From NCBI GenBank assembly GCA_038210185.1, contig JBBQWX010000227.1, positions 1 through 5,826 of the forward strand: 5,826 bases of DNA. The letters run 5' to 3'. The position numbers were made by a program, and so were the translations under genes. The notes beneath the pieces are model-generated. The model searched no databases. It saw nothing but the letters and a program-made list of their open reading frames with translations, and was not told the DNA's origin. Origin of the DNA: Fodinibacter sp038210185 (GTDB lineage Bacteria > Actinomycetota > Actinomycetes > Actinomycetales > Dermatophilaceae). Positions 4,731 through 5,826 of this stretch are shown here, piece by piece. Positions within the stretch are counted from its first letter, which is position 1. Every line of letters begins with the position of its first letter.

Positions 4731-5813
4731 TCAGTCGACCCAGTGCAGGCTGCCCGCGAGGTCGGACACACACGTCTGCCAGCTCGCGGTGACAGGGTCG
4801 AAGTCGACCTCCTGCAGGCGCGAGATGGCACGGGCGTCGCCGCCTGCGATGTCGAGCAGGTCGCGGATGAAGAAGCGCCCCAGCGGTTGGTCCTCGTCGA
4901 AAGCTGACACGGCGTTGTCGAGACCGAGCCAGGTCGCGAGCTCCTGGATCAGCGGACGGGCATCCAACAGCGCCGAAGCCCCGCCGCGCTCCAGCTCGGG
5001 ACCGATCGATCGACCGAGCTCGTCGAGGTCGATGACGTTGTCCTCGTAGGGCTCGATGTCGACGTCCTCGCGCCCGCGCAGTGCCGACCACGGCGCCGCA
5101 TCCAGGGCTGGGTCGACTCCGTGGCTGACGAACGCCAGCAGACCCGCAGCAGAGCCAGCAGCCACGAGCCGGCCTGGCTCACCCAGGAACTGCCACCCCG
5201 CCTCGTCGTCGCGCAGCACCAGGGTGTGCACGCCTACGTCGTCCAGGCCGAGCCAGAGCGACTCGACTCCCGCCGCCACCGCTTCGATCGCGACGGCCAA
5301 CCCCGGTGCGGAGACCGGAGCCGAGGGCGGAGGCCCGAGCCGCGCATCGACCTCGGCCACCGCCAAATCCCACAAGGTCCGTCCTCCCAGATCCCGCGGC
5401 GCCTCCTCGGAGGGCAGGCCGGTGTAGGACGGACCGGGCAGGCCGGCGGTCAGCGGGTTGCGGCTCCAGTCTCCCTCGGGGACCTCCATCCGCAGGTAGA
5501 CGAGCAGCTCGGCAAGCATCGCCTGACCGCGCCGGTTGATCCTCCTCAGGTCGAAGCGCTCCTCCGCGGCCGGAACGAAGTCACCGGCGAAGCGTCGCTG
5601 CACCGCGGGCCAGAGCGGGCTCGCGCCGAGGTGGTGATCGTCGCTGGTCCCGGCGTACGACGTGAGCGCCTCCGCTGACGGGAATGCATAGACGGCGTCA
5701 TCCCCGCCGAGGAAGGCGAGCGAGTCGTCGTCGGCGTCGTCCCAGTCGCGTTGGTAGAGCGTGACCCAGGTGCCTGAGGGCAGCGTGAGCTCGACCGGCA
5801 CGATTTCCGGCAC
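4731..5813 (-). CDS. Acidic protein of unknown function with two related modules (360 aa)
   Basis: No named function recognised. It weakly recalls an actinobacterial group mislabelled primosomal protein, but I cannot confirm this. It is soluble and rich in Asp and Glu, with no signal peptide or membrane segment. Two stretches look like copies of one module: residues ~34-92 (FLG...SAEAL...W68PAV...D78..P81...FDL) and ~209-266 (FLG...SAAGL...W242SAL...D252..P255...IDL). From W68/W242 to D88/D262 they align without gaps. They are joined by a helical segment (97-109) and a Pro/Ala-rich linker (about 160-170); a C-terminal block, 288-360, contains WLGLDN and two further Trp residues. The GTG start at 5813 follows an in-frame TGA at 5822-5820, so the gene is complete. 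No Shine-Dalgarno sequence is visible in the 13 bases available. An alternative GTG lies four codons later. It is the first visible gene of the coupled minus-strand set. Confidence 0.85.
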   Translation of the reverse strand: MPEIVPVELTLPSGTWVTLYQRDWDDADDDSLAFLGGDDAVYAFPSAEALTSYAGTSDDHHLGASPLWPAVQRRFAGDFVPAAEERFDLRRINRRGQAMLAELLVYLRMEVPEGDWSRNPLTAGLPGPSYTGLPSEEAPRDLGGRTLWDLAVAEVDARLGPPPSAPVSAPGLAVAIEAVAAGVESLWLGLDDVGVHTLVLRDDEAGWQFLGEPGRLVAAGSAAGLLAFVSHGVDPALDAAPWSALRGREDVDIEPYEDNVIDLDELGRSIGPELERGGASALLDARPLIQELATWLGLDNAVSAFDEDQPLGRFFIRDLLDIAGGDARAISRLQEVDFDPVTASWQTCVSDLAGSLHWVD

Positions 5814-5826
5814 GCGCGATCAGACG

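Noticed and set aside
4730..4831. N-terminal extension of the P-loop protein
   Set aside because: The extra 34 residues are Arg/Ser/Cys-rich and overlap the previous gene; the P-loop fold starts naturally at 4729.
4270..5091. Minus-strand open frame (273 codons) overlapping the P-loop and 360-aa genes
   Set aside because: Arg/Ala/Pro-rich frame on the same strand but out of phase with two well-supported genes; a shadow.
5121..5678. Plus-strand open frame (185 codons) antisense to the 360-aa gene
   Set aside because: Gln/Arg/Gly-rich, with no domain; the minus-strand gene has far better protein character.

Overview
This is a high-GC, gene-dense window from an actinobacterium. GTG starts, two apparent leaderless TANNNT promoters, a mycobacterial/Streptomyces-type SOS box, a DUF222/13E12-type HNH gene and an actinobacterial-clade adenosine deaminase all point that way. 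A Streptosporangiales-like host is my guess from the flavour of the proteins; the sequence does not prove it.

Left part (1-772): the C-terminal piece of a small cupin protein runs in from the left edge on the plus strand. It meets, tail to tail with a 2-base gap, a 142-residue protein of unknown function on the minus strand. A 61-base divergent intergenic region follows.

Centre (773-2401): a plus-strand pair encodes an adenosine deaminase (purine salvage), read from a probable leaderless GTG, and, 6 bases after its stop, a quercetinase-like monocupin with all metal-binding residues in place. An imperfect hairpin follows (2418-2449).

Centre-right (2458-3804): a DUF222 + HNH nuclease gene of the 13E12 family. 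Its promoter is the most striking feature of the window. It carries a near-consensus RecA-independent DNA-damage element (PafBC / RecA-NDp type) with the -10 hexamer TAGAAT. Overlapping that hexamer and the start codon is an exact SOS box, TCGAACACATGTTCGA. The gene therefore looks wired to DNA damage by two independent routes, with a leaderless start at 2488.

Right part (3811-5813): a tightly coupled minus-strand set of three genes: a 360-residue acidic protein built from two related modules, a uridine-kinase-like P-loop protein, and a YjbR/MmcQ-fold protein. Spacing is 1 base between the first two and an 11-base overlap between the last two. The set's promoter lies outside the window or in the last few bases.

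I saw no tRNA, rRNA, CRISPR array, IS element or long repeat. Most of the window is ordinary chromosomal gene content. The DNA-damage promoter of the HNH gene and the internally duplicated 360-residue protein are the parts worth following up.
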